In this document: piece after piece, positions 33,631-44,960 of the stretch
How the letters are laid out: every line of letters starts with the position of its first letter
Numbering within the stretch: position 1 is the stretch's first letter
From: Cyclospora cayetanensis
Taxonomy: Eukaryota; Apicomplexa; Conoidasida; Eucoccidiorida; Eimeriidae
Reading direction: 5' to 3'
Length of the DNA stretch: 64,000 nucleotides
NCBI RefSeq assembly: GCF_002999335.1
Contig: NW_020312723.1
Coordinates: 62,001 to 126,000 of the forward strand
The notes under the pieces: model-generated
Seen by the model: the letters and a program-made list of their open reading frames with translations, nothing else
Databases searched by the model: none
Told to the model about the DNA's origin: nothing
Program-made: the position numbers and the translations under genes

Positions 33631-35720
33631 TTAAGAGGGATTGCGTATACTAGAGGGCACGGTCGATCGGGTGAAAGGCACCACGGACTTGATGGCAGAA
33701 TGGAAAGCCAAGCGACACAGATTCTGGTAGGCGTCTGCCGGGAGGGCGCAGAAGATATCCTGCAGCTCCATCTGGGATATTATGATGCCCTGGGTGCGAC
33801 AGAAGGTTCGAAAGAGAGAAATCAAGCGAATGAGGAGACGAAGTGCTTCGGCAATGCTCCTTCTCCGGCTGACTCTATGGACCAGAGAGAGCAAGAGGAT
33901 CCAACGGGTCAAAACTGCGCCGTCACGAGGCATTCGCTCTACTCCTCTTCTTGCCAGATACTTGCGGCCAGCAGCCGCGGCTTCTAAGAGATGGAAAAGG
34001 GCGTGGTGTGGAGGTAGAACGAGTAACCCGTTTTCTCTAGAAGGGGCACGGGAAAGGTCATACCTCGTTAAGACGAATAATGGCAGGGTGCATTTTTGCG
34101 GCCTTCATTTCCTCTAGCACAAGAAAAGCCTGCACACGCCACCTCCGCACAAGAAGACACACACAGCGATGGGAAAGCCCCCGAGAACAAGGGAAGGAGA
34201 CGGTCTCCCTCCCCAGCTAGGGTCTCCCCATTTTGGCCAAGCCTCTTGGGAGTCCCTTCGTGCGTGTGCCAGCTGCTTCCTCAGAATCTTCGCTTTCTGC
34301 ACCCGCGGCACACGCCATCCGTTTAGTGCTGGGGTGTTTCGCGGGGTGTGCGTCAGCCACACACCATATGTACTGCCCGCACGCACTTTCTCTGGCTTTT
34401 TCCTGTGGGAAAGGATGTAGCCGTGCAGCTTGAGAGTGTATGTCACTTCATCGTAGTTTAGGCCGCAGCGCCTGCAAGCAAACAGAAGGACCACAACAGC
34501 GCTGCGCGCTCTCCGTATCTCTTGCGCTCTCGGCCCGAGCTCCTGCCACGCAGTCTCTCTCTCCGTGCAGTCCGATAAGAAGTAGCCCGTACGCAAGGCA
34601 CACGCCACAGCGCTCTCGCGCAGACAAAGACGCTGCTGCTCGCGCAAAAACCTGCCAAAGCGGACAGGGACAGGTCCCCCTAGGCGAATCCAGCATATTC
34701 CCGTTGCTGCACACCGGGAAGGGGGGTGTTCGGGCCCCATGGACGAAAGCGCCAAGCCTTACCAATAGTTGCTCAGAAGACGATCAAACAGCGGCCACTG
34801 CCTCTTCGTCAGAGCAACCCACAACCGCTGCTGCATCCAGCGCTGCGCTGCCACATGCCCCTTCAAAATTTCTGCCAGGCCTGACGGGGAGCCTGCAGAG
34901 GCCCCAGGCGTCTCCGGAGCGGCGGCGGCGAGCGGAGGCTTCTGTATCTCGGAGCCTCCCTGCATAGGGGCCTCACTGCGCGCGCTCCCCCAGAGAGCCT
35001 CTCTTCGGAACGACTCCCCGGGGGTTCTCGAGACTTCGGGAACGCATGCAGCTGCAACTTGGGCCGGCTCCTGCCTGCCGTCTGCCCCGACGCGCGGAGG
35101 GAGAGGCAGGTGCTGGGGGGGCCTGGCGGCAGCAGCAAAAGGATCGGGGTCTTGACGCTTCCTGTAGAAAGGAGAGGGGAATATGTGCACAAACACACGG
35201 GAAAGGGGGGGGGCCCAAGGCGCCGTCCACTTCCGCAAGGAAACACCTCGGAGCGGAGGAAGAGGGCGGGCCTGGGGGAGCCGCATGCTCCAAGCGCTGT
35301 CACTCCAGCGAGCCCAGGAAGCGAGGGGCCCCCCAGAGGTCCCCATGGCCCTCTGCGGTTCGATTTGGCGGTGATGCGCCTTGTAGAGCTCCCATGAAGG
35401 CAGGGGAGGCAGCAACACACACGATTTGCAGACAAGATAGAGGAGGATCGGACGGCGGAACGAGAGAAAGAGAGAGAGAGCCGGACTCGTCGCCTGCTGG
35501 CTAAGAAGACCCTCGGAGTTGGTGTCTTTCCCGGCTTCAGGAGAAACAGCTGAGCATCCATGAGTGCCAAACTGATCCAGAAACGCCTCGTCTTGTCTAG
35601 AATTGCAGAACACTCCTTGTTTAACGCCTTCCTCTCCTCCGTGGGGAGAAGGCCTCGGGGTAAGGGGGCCTCAACCGGGGGCCCCTCCAAAATGGGCCCC
35701 CCCGGCCGGGGGCCCTCCAT
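33631..35720 (-). CDS. PPR-like helical-repeat protein
   Basis: Several minus-strand exons are well supported: 35161-34763, 34651-34387 and 34129-34064 join in phase, and a last exon ends at TAA 33633-33631. The core, NYDEVTYTLKLHGYILSHRK plus AFLVLEEMKAAKMHP, fits a pentatricopeptide (PPR) motif, and neighbouring exons (RQWPLFDRLLSNYW; SIAEALRLLIRLISLFRTFC) are also helical. PPR-type proteins usually bind organellar RNA, so mitochondrial or apicoplast RNA processing is the likely role. Upstream sequence to an ATG at 35720 encodes ALNKECSAILDKTRRFWISL, probably the N-terminal exon; the joins between 35,720 and 35,161 are not resolved. The start of the last exon is also uncertain, since the best acceptor (CATCTCTTAG) does not match the donor phase at 34064. 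Only one repeat is clear, so the family call is tentative. Confidence 0.55.
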
Positions 35721-35841
35721 ACTGAACAGCTTTGCGCGTTCGCGCTCCGTTCTTCTCCGTTCTAGCCCTAAGTGTTTTTAGTGGGAATTTCATACTCTTG
35801 AGAAGAGGAATAGGATGAGGCACCCTTTGCTCTGCGTTCAG

Positions 35842-36186
35842 CTACGAAGCCCTACAGTCCCTGCTGTGCCGTCCCGAGGCGGACCAGCACAATGGAGAGC
35901 CCATCAGCCGATTTGAACTTTATTGTGCTACACGCAACTTCTACTTCGGCTTCCCGCTACCGCCAGGGCCCCCCTTGCTGCGACAGTGGCGAAGGGCAAT
36001 CAGCAAGTCTCGTGCAATGTGTCCCAAGCCTCAGTGTACCATACAGTGCTGACGCAGAAGCCACCACTCACAAAGCTACGGCTGCAGTTTCCGCTGCTTT
36101 CGGAGCGCCTCCTGAAGCAGGCAAGGGAGATGGAGGTCCAGAGAGGCACCTACGCGAAGCTGCGGAAGGCAGAGAAGCCTCTCTAG
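35842..36186 (+). CDS. C-terminal exon(s) of an unrecognised protein with a frame change
   Basis: After a good acceptor (GCTCTGCGTTCAG, ending 35841) a frame encodes ISRFELYCATRNFYFGFPLP and LLRQWRRAI. From about 36,020 coding quality moves to another register: VYHTVLTQKPPLTKLRLQF and LKQAREMEVQRGTYAKL, ending at TAG 36184-36186. Both halves look like one basic, conserved protein, but they are in frames that differ by one base. A 32-base GC-AG mini-intron, another small intron, or an assembly indel could join them (see findings). The 5' exons are not identified. The upstream region overlaps the start of the minus-strand PPR-like gene, so the two genes are head to head or overlap. Confidence 0.45.
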
Positions 36187-36189
36187 TGT

Positions 36190-38230
36190 GCCTCAAATTA
36201 AATCCAGAAACAGCAGAGGCTCCCGTCGTGCATGGTTTCCGATGCGCTGCTGAAACTCTCAGTGCTATTTGGGGGGAATCTCCAGATTGCAGGGAAGGGG
36301 CCTCTTCTTTCGCTGCAGGGGGCCCGAACGCCGGGTGCGATATCCACCCGAGTGCTGCAGATGCACCGGGCAGAAGGGCCAAGCACGCAGCAAACGGCGA
36401 AGACGCAAGGGAGAAGGGAACTGAGGCGAAGGCAGAGACATGGACTGGTCGAGTAGAACGTGTCGTGCTGCAGGAATTGCTGTTGACAAATTTCATCTCC
36501 GCGCAGCAGCACCGTCTTTTGAAGGAGGCCCCTGTCTCCAAGTGGACGTCCCTCCTCCCCACAGTTACGGGTCGCTACTGCCAGAAGAGGTTTGCATTGG
36601 ACGTGGGAGGCAAGAAGGGCGCGGATTTCGTGCTGTACAGACACCAGAACGGGTTAGGCCCACGGATGTATTACCGGAAGGCATACTATACGCCCCTTGC
36701 GCTTTCCTTCGCTACCACTGCGCACTTCCCTCTCTCCTCATCTGGAGCTGCTCTAGCTATGCAGCAAAGGCTTCCTGACATACACTGTATGGCCAGGGCT
36801 GCCCCCAATTCACCCCTAAAGTCTCTTTTTTTGGCCGCATTCTGACAAAACAGGAGCTTCCTGCAGGAAGCTGCTCTCCAATGTGCGGTACAGTACGGCT
36901 GCGCTCCATTTGTGCGTGCTCCCTGCGCCTCCGTTTCTTTTCACGCTCCCGATCAGGCTGATGCTCATTGGAGTCGCGCCCTCCCACTTCCTTCTGAAGG
37001 AAGCCCGCAAACGCCACCGTCAATTGCAGCCACCAACCCCCCCAGGCCAGCAGGAGGCGTCGACTGCCCCCTTCAGCAAAAGCGAGGCCAAAGCGCCTTC
37101 TGCGCAAGGAGCTCCAGCAGCAGAAGACAGCGTTAATCCGCTCCTGCAAGAAGACACCGCTCCTCCTGCCGCAGCTGCGCCGTGGGCAGAAGAGAGAAAG
37201 GGCTGCAAGACGGAGCAAGTTCCCATAGGGAGCGGCGGTCCAAGGAGACGGGGACCTCTGCTACGAGTCTTGTTCAACTCCGGAGCTCTAGGCTCCACCA
37301 CCAGCGGCAAACGCAAGAGGGGGGGCCTCCAGCTCCATGTGCGCATGCGGCTAGGTTCCTTGCAGCTGCAGCGGACGCCAGAGGCTGCAACAGCCGAGAG
37401 CCCTAAAGACCTAAGCGCCTCAAGTGTGGCAGCTTCGCCCGAGAGGCTCGAGATGCCGCTCATTGTCTGCCAAGACGGCGAGAGAGCAGGGCCCCTTGGA
37501 GGCGTCCCCGAGGAGGCCCTCATGGAAGCCGAGATCTTCGGATGCATAACGGGTGAGGGGCTTGCTGGAGTACACAACGTTTTTCTGCCGCTTGGGAGTG
37601 CCTTTTGAGTCCCTACAAGTGCTTAGGGGCCGAAGTAATTGTATCCGGTGTGAGAGCTCTAGAGGGGCCCGAGGGTCTAAATGCAGCTTTGCATGCATGC
37701 GAGGGGCGGGGGGTTCGCGTCTGTGTAGGAGAACTGCTGGAGGTGAACGAACTGCTAGAGACGGACGCAGACGTTTTATTAAAGCCGGTAAGGCCTCACG
37801 AAAAAGACGCAGAGACAGAGAGCGGAGTTCGGCCCGTAGCTTCCTTTTCTGACTTTCAAATAGTCGAGGCTTGGGGGCTCTGCGTGGATTCTCTGTTCAG
37901 CCGGAGATGGGTGGATGGCTGTTTATTGCCAAACCGTCAAAGAAGCAGGTAAGCCCGGTAGCGTAGCGGGGGCGTCCTCCTGGCAGTGCTTCGTGCAAAC
38001 ACGGACTTGAGGATCGGAGGGCTGCGTACAGACGGTGTGTTCGGTTGTCTCTTAAGGTGCTGCCCTTCATCCCGTTTGCTTGCCGTCGCTCTGTTGCTTA
38101 TCAGGGATGGGGAATATTTTTGGAGGAGGCGGAAGCCCTAAAGGCACGGCCGGATCTGCTCTCTTGCAAGGATGAAGCTAGGAGTGCAAGGGTAGAGGGA
38201 CCCCTAACACTGCAGGGACAGGAACAATAG
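36190..38230 (+). CDS. Poorly resolved coding exons, function unknown
   Basis: Several plus-strand stretches look coding but I cannot join them with confidence: about 36,430-36,760 (VERVVLQELLLTNFISAQQH; ADFVLYRHQNGLGPRMYYRK), 37,020-37,549 (Ala/Pro-rich, then RVLFNSGALG and IVCQDGERAGPLGGVPEE, donor ACGG|GTGAGG), about 37,606-37,787 (GAEVIVSGVRALEGPEGLNA, donor CCG|GTAAGG) and about 38,057-38,150. They may be one gene or two. No family is recognised. The 3' end meets the end of the minus-strand exonuclease gene at 38,178, so the genes converge and may overlap slightly. Confidence 0.3.
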
Positions 38231-41200
38231 CCTGCTGGGGAACTGCCCAGCACAGATGCTGCTTATGCTGCGGCTTTCCGCCCGAAACGATACCGAACAG
38301 CTCGTCCACAGGAGGCCTAGGGGTATGTCCCTCCAGGAGGCTCTTACGGAGTTTAGCAGCAGCGTATACATTACAGCAACGATTGCTGCATGCGAATTGG
38401 GGGGCAGGCGGCCATGTGTCGTTTCCCAAGGGCAGAGCAGCCGCGGGCCCGAACGTGTGGAAGAACAAGTCTTTTCACTTGCCGTTTTCTTCCGCAAAAT
38501 GCGCTGTCTTCTTACGAGGGCAACACGCTGACGATCAGGGCCTTGGTCCGCGGGTGCCGGCCCCTCACCAGCAGCCGAAGTTTCTCCCCAACACGGGCTG
38601 CAACCGAATCACCAGACCCGCATTTCCTTCCACATCTCGCCATCAGCGCGATAACTGCGTGCCTATCATTCAATCCCTGTCTGTGTGGCGCTCTTCATTC
38701 GTTCTGCCTTTGCATATGCTGCACATAGACACGGTGTTTCAAGGGGTCCGGGGAAGGGGCCTTTCCGGGGGCCTCACGTACATAACCGCCGAATGCGTCA
38801 TACTTGTTACTCAATGACGGCCAATAGACCGAGAATTCGGGGAACTTACATGATCTGCGAAGGCACGCAGTCGCTTCGGCTGCGTCGGCAATCGCCACCA
38901 GTCGGGGGTCCCCCAAGTTCACTTTAAGCAACAGGCGCTGTGGCCCAGCAACTGCCACCAGGCCTTCTATTTCGCACCCTGGGGCTGGGATGCGCTTTTT
39001 CTCTAGTGGTTTGAGGCTCGCAGGAGGCTTTTTGGCCTGTCCTTTGCCTGCTGGAGCTTCTAGGGGTGGGCCCTCCTCCCCCTGAAGGTCACCTAGCGGT
39101 GGACTGCAGGCGGAAAGGTGGCCTTGCCTATCTTCGCTAGGACGCCTGTGCGGCATCTCGTCTGCCTTTGCGAGGCCTTTAGCAGACCCCTCCTGGGGAG
39201 GCCTGTCATTGCCGAGATAGTTGGCGGCCCTTGGGGCCCCGCCAGTGGGTTCTGCTGAAGATGTTGTGTTTAGTAGACAATAGTCCGCATGCAGCGCACT
39301 CCTTGTGGCGCATTCTGCTTCTTGAGCAGCGGCTGATACACAACAAAGACACGCGAGAGACAACAGATTGAATCCAGGAAAGTGTAGGAGGGGCAAATGC
39401 GACCCAGTCTCTGGCAGTGCGGTTAACAGCGTCTGAGGAACCAGCGGGAACTGAGCACACTGATGTGTGGGCCAAGGCACGTGGCGGCGCACTACTTTGA
39501 GACAAGATGTATTCCACAAAGTCGTAGCGACCAGCGCAAGGGTAAAGCCAACAAAAGGAACAGCAAGCACACATGAAGATGGCTCTAATACGCGAGTGAG
39601 GGACAGGCACCGAGATGGGTCTTAAAGACCAGCGTGCAGCGAATAAGAAGAGTGAATGAACGGCGTTCTATAGCAGGGGCTGAACACATGAGAGGGAAGG
39701 AGAATAAGTGGCCGAGTCGCAGTTGCTGTTGCCTGCCGGCCAGCAGTTAAATATGGAACGGCACGGATTCAAGATTGTGGTGCACTGAGATACAGAGAAC
39801 CTGCGCGGCAGAGGTTCCCATTTACAGCAAGAATCTCGGGAGGCTAGCAAGTCAATGCTAGCCTCCTGAGCTTCAAAGGCTGAAGCACATGAACGGGGAG
39901 CTGCTGCTGCTAAAAGTCTTTGTAGATGGTGCCCACTAACACATGGAACGTCTCAGTGATCGGCTCGCTGCTGGCAGATGGAGAACGTCGTGTATTGCGT
40001 ATTCCAGCAAAACCTGTGGCCACGACCAGCACATCTATACTGCCCCGTTCGTGCGCTCCAAAGTGTCTACAAGACCTTTTTAAAATCTAAGATATGAACA
40101 GACGTCTGGGGATTTGTTGGATCAGTCAGAGGTGCATGTGGAAATCGCGAAGTGACAAGCAGGCTGCTCTTGCTACGCATCACTCCTGCCAACGTAGCAT
40201 GTTTCGCTTCTTAAACAGCGCGAAGACAAACACTTTAAGACTATCACGGCTCATGCATAGAAAGACCCAGCCTACATGGCTTGTGTCTGGATGGGGCACA
40301 TAACACACGGCTACCTCTCAGAGAAACAGCGTAGCCTTGAAGGCTATAGGGTGGGCCACAGGAAGGGGCATTTCAGGCACAGCGGACAAATTCTACTTAG
40401 AGCAACTGTGCAGCCGCCAAAGTGAGGAACTGGTTAGGGCTGTTCTTGGCTCTGCGGATACCTGAGGAAGAGGCCGCGACAGCCAAATGTAAGGGTCACG
40501 CCTGAGAAGTTGGACCGTGCGCTCTTTGAGGGGATTGCTGAAATGGCAAAGAAACAGGATAAGTAAGCACGCGGTTCACGTTCATGAGCACCGCTAAAAT
40601 CCACAGCATCGCAGAACGCTTCACTGACAACAGAATATGGGGAAAACAGGGTATACATAATTTTGGGGACATGATAGCAGCACCAGGCCCTCAAGCAAGA
40701 GATCTCGGTTCATTGCATGTGCAGTGGGTTTTGCATATAGTGCTGACGCTACAGCGCAGTGTCTTGGAGGTAACTAGACGGCGCCTACGGAGAACTCACG
40801 CAACACCAAGCTGTTCCAGAAGCAAATCGTTGAGGCTCTGCTGAAACTCTTCGCATCCCCGCGAGCGCTGCAGCACCTGCGCGGCAACCTGCAACATGGA
40901 GCACACCGGCGCGAACAAAGCAACAAAAGCTGTTCCTTTCAAATCTGTGTGATCCACAAACTTGCCAGTGCCTCAGCAGAAGAAGTCAAAGCAAAGAGAA
41001 ACCTCATCAGGGAAGGTATACACCATGACAGTGTCTCAACTGAAACAACAACCACTTGAGATACATGTCCAAGCAGGCCTTCTAAGGCCATACTGAGGAC
41101 CCCGAAGGCCTCTTCATCGGCGATTAGGTGGGCCTCTCATCCTGCATGTAGGAATGTAGGGTGCACGAAAAACAAGCATCTAGATGGAAACTCAGTTGTG

Positions 41201-42682
41201 GTGGCTGTTAACTAGTTACTTCTCTGTCGGGTGCATGTTGCTGATTACCATGGAGTCGAAAACGCTCTTTAGATGAACTCCAAAGCAGGCGTGCAAAATC
41301 GCGCTGTCTTCTCGACAGTCATGCATCTGCGGAAAGTTTATGGGCAAAAATGCGCATGTTGAAGCTTTTCTTAGCAGCCTTCGCCGGGGAACACTGGTGT
41401 TGGCACAGTAGTACACCCGATGGACCGCAGCTTGGCATGAACGAAAACAACCTTTGTAGGTCTGTCGTTGCGCCTTTTGTGTTTTAGGGTGTTACAGATA
41501 CGAATGGTGGGATCGCTCTTGAGGGCAGGTGCATGCAGCCTCACGACTTTAGGAATATTTGGATTCTGCAGCAGTGCGCCAAGATGTTGAACGGTTCTGT
41601 CGGGCGCGGGTTTCAGGTCGAAAAGGCCCACAAAGCCTATTTTAACTGCTGCCGCAACTGCTGCAGAAACGGCTGCTTCGTGAATGACACACGTGGAATC
41701 GGCTCCTAGTGGTGCAGGGGGACCACACGCACGAGTCGATGAGAGAGGCGCAAGTGGAGCAGACAGAGTGGCGCCTTTTTGCAAGGTCGCAGCTCCCTCG
41801 CACCGTTTTTCGGGGGGATCGAGAGGCTGCACATGGCAGAAAGACGGCGGCCACCCTTCTCTAGGCCCTAGCTTCTCCACACAGACCTGCAGGAGCGAAA
41901 CCTGGGCTCTCGGAGCCTTGACGGAATGTCCATCGTTGCATCGTTCCGAAGAGACAGCAGGAAATGCCCATTCTAAGTCAACGCTTAGCAATAATGGAGA
42001 CTCTTGAGCGTGGCATGCAGCCAGCTTGTGTGACCTGAAGGTTGACAGCACACCGGGCGCAACGAGCTGCCGAATGTGCTTACTGGTCGACTGGCTGGTA
42101 AGTTGTTACAGGCGTGAACGAATTCATGAGCTACGCAGTATCGCAAAATTCATGCCTCTATCCGTGTGGCACCCCCCAACGAATTGCCTGCGCGGGTTTA
42201 GGGACTTGTTCTTATACCAGAGCTGCGCAGTGTCTGCATCAGATACTAAGAAGATCAAGCGGCGAAGTGAAGTGCCATAGAGTCCGTGGGCTCGAGGGCC
42301 CTCATTAAGCCGAAGGGCCCCTATAAGCCCCAAACGGGACCAAGCAGCACTGTGTGCACTGTAAGACTCTAGCCCTACGGCATGTAGGATGGACAACGGA
42401 TCGAGCTTCCGAGCCCCTCGTTGGCTGTCTTTCGGTTTTTGTGGGGAGACTGGACAGCCTTGCCGTGAAGCGCTTCGGATAAGATTTCGCACGGTATGAA
42501 GCGCGCACTGGTGCCTGTGGCAACGGAAATGTGAGGAGCAGCTCCACGGGGTCAGGCTTTCCAACATGCACGTTGACACCACGGGAACAGAAGCAAGGGA
42601 AGTCCTGCTTGCCAAGAGAAAACTGCTTGATGGTAGCAGGTGGCTTATCCACCTTTGTCTCCACATTCGGAGGGCTGCGCAT
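38178..42682 (-). CDS. RNase D/EXD1-like 3'-5' exonuclease with a novel C-terminal region
   Basis: Exons 42034-41545, 41326-41249, 40888-40800, 40537-40462, 40013-39941, 39332-38850, 38597-38516 and 38385-38178 all agree in phase. The DEDDy exonuclease motifs are complete: Exo I LLLSVDLEWAF, Exo II PKVMHDCREDSAIL and Exo III LLEYAIHDVLHL. Between them lie CFGVHLKSVFDSM, SLNDLLLEQLGVANPLKERT and RRDPYIWLSRPLP, as in RNase D, EXD1 and Egalitarian proteins. The expected activity is metal-dependent 3'-5' trimming of RNA. After the domain come about 260 residues of unknown type (LLLKVNLGDPRLVAIADAAE; RLLVRGRHPRTKALIVSVLP). The 608-base intron linking the two parts rests on phase and splice sites only, and an alternative stop (TAG 39938-39936) would end the protein at the exonuclease domain. 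The N-terminus is unresolved: a frame starting at ATG 42682 (MRSPPNVETK) is the likely first exon. Confidence 0.78.
39835..39870. repeat. Inverted repeat (15-bp arms, 6-base loop)
   Basis: CTCGGGAGGCTAGCA (39835-39849) pairs with TGCTAGCCTCCTGAG (39856-39870) with one mismatch, around the loop AGTCAA. It lies just downstream of the exonuclease-domain exon, in the intron or in the 3' untranslated region if the short form is used. Confidence 0.85.
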
Positions 42683-43650
42683 GGAAAGTTGCAGGGAAGT
42701 TACCCGCCCGTCTTGCACTCGAGAGGTACACTGCAGGCAGCAGAGGACGGAAAAGCAGCCCTCAGCGGCCCGTCATAGCTATAAGAGTTTCTCACTCTCT
42801 AATTGCAAGGGAATCGCAGAGGGCTGTAAACCGCGGATATGGTACCCAGCTAACGCGCCCGGCAACGGCAAAGACAATAGACGCAAGGGCTCGAGACCGA
42901 GGGGCTTCGGGAGGTCTTCATGGTGCCACACACATCTGGGCGCTTCCGAGACGAGGAAGAAGCGATGTACTATGATATTTGAAGCAAATTACTTTAGCTT
43001 GAGTCATTGCTGTAAAAGCAATGGGCGGCAGAGAGGCCTGGTGTGGCCCTCCACGATCACTTGCCCACGGTCGGCCGACAGACGCAAGCACCGCATTCGA
43101 CAATGTCGGCAGTGATAGAAGCAACGATTCTGAGCGGTAGAGGCGCGTGGAGAACAAGTAAGCCCTTTTATATCGTCCTTCTCTTCTGATCTTTTGAAAG
43201 TTCATCCATTCGCTTGGTTTAAAGCTTCAGGCTCGTGAATGTGCTCCAACTCGTACGTTTCCGAGAAGCCATGCGTAGTATTCGACTAGAATGCAGCTCT
43301 AAACAGCAAGGCACGAGTCATTTACGCTTGCTACTGAAGTAGTGCTCAGAGCTCATGGCACGTGGCCTTTACATACACCTGCACTAGCGTATGTAGCTTC
43401 CTACCGCATGTACGTGCGACACAATAAAAGCATATCATGATTCGTTCGATTTCTTCGTCTCCTCTCCCAATACTGTCGAAGAAGTCTGTTCATACCCCGC
43501 GTTCAAATTTCACTGCTGCTCCGGGCTCGGTACTAGCGCCTTGTAAGATCCCCTTAGGCTTACCTATCGGACTCGTCAATTAATCCTTGGGCCGTTGCAC
43601 GCTGCTCGTTGCAGTCGTTAAGTGGCTGCGTGCCCATTCTCTAGCCAGCA
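42683..43650. other. Divergent intergenic region
   Basis: This lies between the likely start of the minus-strand exonuclease gene and a plus-strand gene. I see no supported exon; it is presumably two promoters. Confidence 0.45.
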
Positions 43651-44960
43651 ATGGCAAAAAGTCTCCTTTCCATCCAATGCATGCAATCTCTGAGATGTAC
43701 CCAATCGTGGGCGTCTTCTGTAGACTGGCGGCAGCGAGAGTCAGAGATACGGGAAATGATTGCAAGCATCGCTCACAAGATTAACAAGCTACAAGCATGG
43801 GAGATTCGTAGACGATTGGCACGTTCCAACAGGGATCACCAGAAAAAACGCAGCCTCCATCTGGCATTCCGCCATTCGAAACGGGCGGCATCGCTTTCAA
43901 ATGCTGAAGTGTACATGGATGAGGAATCAGCAACTCATGTAGAGGCTGAAGCTCATTTTGGGGAGCTTGACAGTGCACGTCAATACTCAGAACTACACAG
44001 AGAGGCAAATGATACACCACAGTATGCCAGTAGCCAGTGTAGCTGTGCTCCAATATACACTGTTCCTCGAGTAGTCTTCTTCCCGATACCCAGGCGGAAC
44101 AGCCGCATGAAGAACACCCGCCTCCGTCAGCGACAAGCATAACTTCTGCTAGGTATGAAATTGTTCTTGGTAGTGTGATTGAGATGCAGGTATTTATTGT
44201 TTCTTTTCCTATTTAAGAACTCATGAAGCATGTGGCTTTGCGTACGGTGGGGATCAGCGTCGCGTACTAGTTCCTATTCGTAGGGTCACACTGCTTTGGT
44301 TATCAAGAAGCAGTATTTATGCCATTCGGGCTTAGTTTCTGGATCTTCAGGCATTCGTATTGCATCAACCACCTGCAGCTCCCTTTTATCCACGTAGGTT
44401 GCCCGCTGCGGCTCATTGAATACAAGAGGACGGACGTGAACGCTATGCACAACAGCTCCCGGCAAGTCCAACTCCGCGACTCCTTTACCGGCACGATCAA
44501 GTCTTACCCTCTGTATCATGATGCCGAACTCGGTAAGCGGTGCTGCGGCTGCCTATACATACACACCTTCCTGGTCTGCCCACAAGAGGTGAGCATCTTG
44601 TGCTGGTGAGATGAAGCTGCTGCGCAGCTTGCACCTCCTCCTGATCTACTCATTGACTGTCCTTCCAGGCCTGGGAGACCTAGGGTATGCAATGGATGTG
44701 GAAATGGCAGCGGTACCTACCAACTGCAGAGAAGACGATGACGCACAGACGACCTCTGAAGTTCTTGCACTGTACGAAAGTCGTCCTGATTGCCCCTCCC
44801 GTGCAGAAATCTAGCCCGCTGCACACTCTTCCCTTGTTTCAGAGGCGTCGACACTGTTGAGCAGTATCTCAGTTCCCTCCTGCTGACGGCCGACAGATAT
44901 CTAGAGCGCGCCAAGAGTCAGCGAATGGAAAAAATTCGGGAACGGATATTAAGGCCATAA
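43651..44960 (+). CDS. Unrecognised protein with a C-terminal coiled coil
   Basis: Three 3' exons are well supported and in phase: about 44,397-44532 (RLIEYKRTDVNAMHNSSRQV; GTIKSYPLYHDAEL), 44669-44800 (GLGDLGYAMDVEMAAVP; then an acidic stretch) and 44845-44960, ending in EQYLSSLLLTADRYLERAKS and MEKIRERILRP. Splice sites are CTCG|GTAAGC...CCTTCCAG|GC and CCC|GTGCAG...TTTCAGAG|GC. The second pair is weak, but the join SRVDTVEQYL reads well. Upstream, an ATG-initiated frame at 43651 (QRESEIREMIASIAHKINKL, basic and helical) is probably an earlier exon of the same gene, but its link is not resolved. No domain is recognised. The C-terminal helix suggests a structural or complex-forming protein. 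Confidence 0.5.

Noticed and set aside
34448..34765. Alternative frame and intron at TTTGCTTGCAG (34,472) in the PPR-like gene
   Set aside because: The exon 34651-34387 stays open through this point in the frame that matches both neighbours, so no intron is needed.
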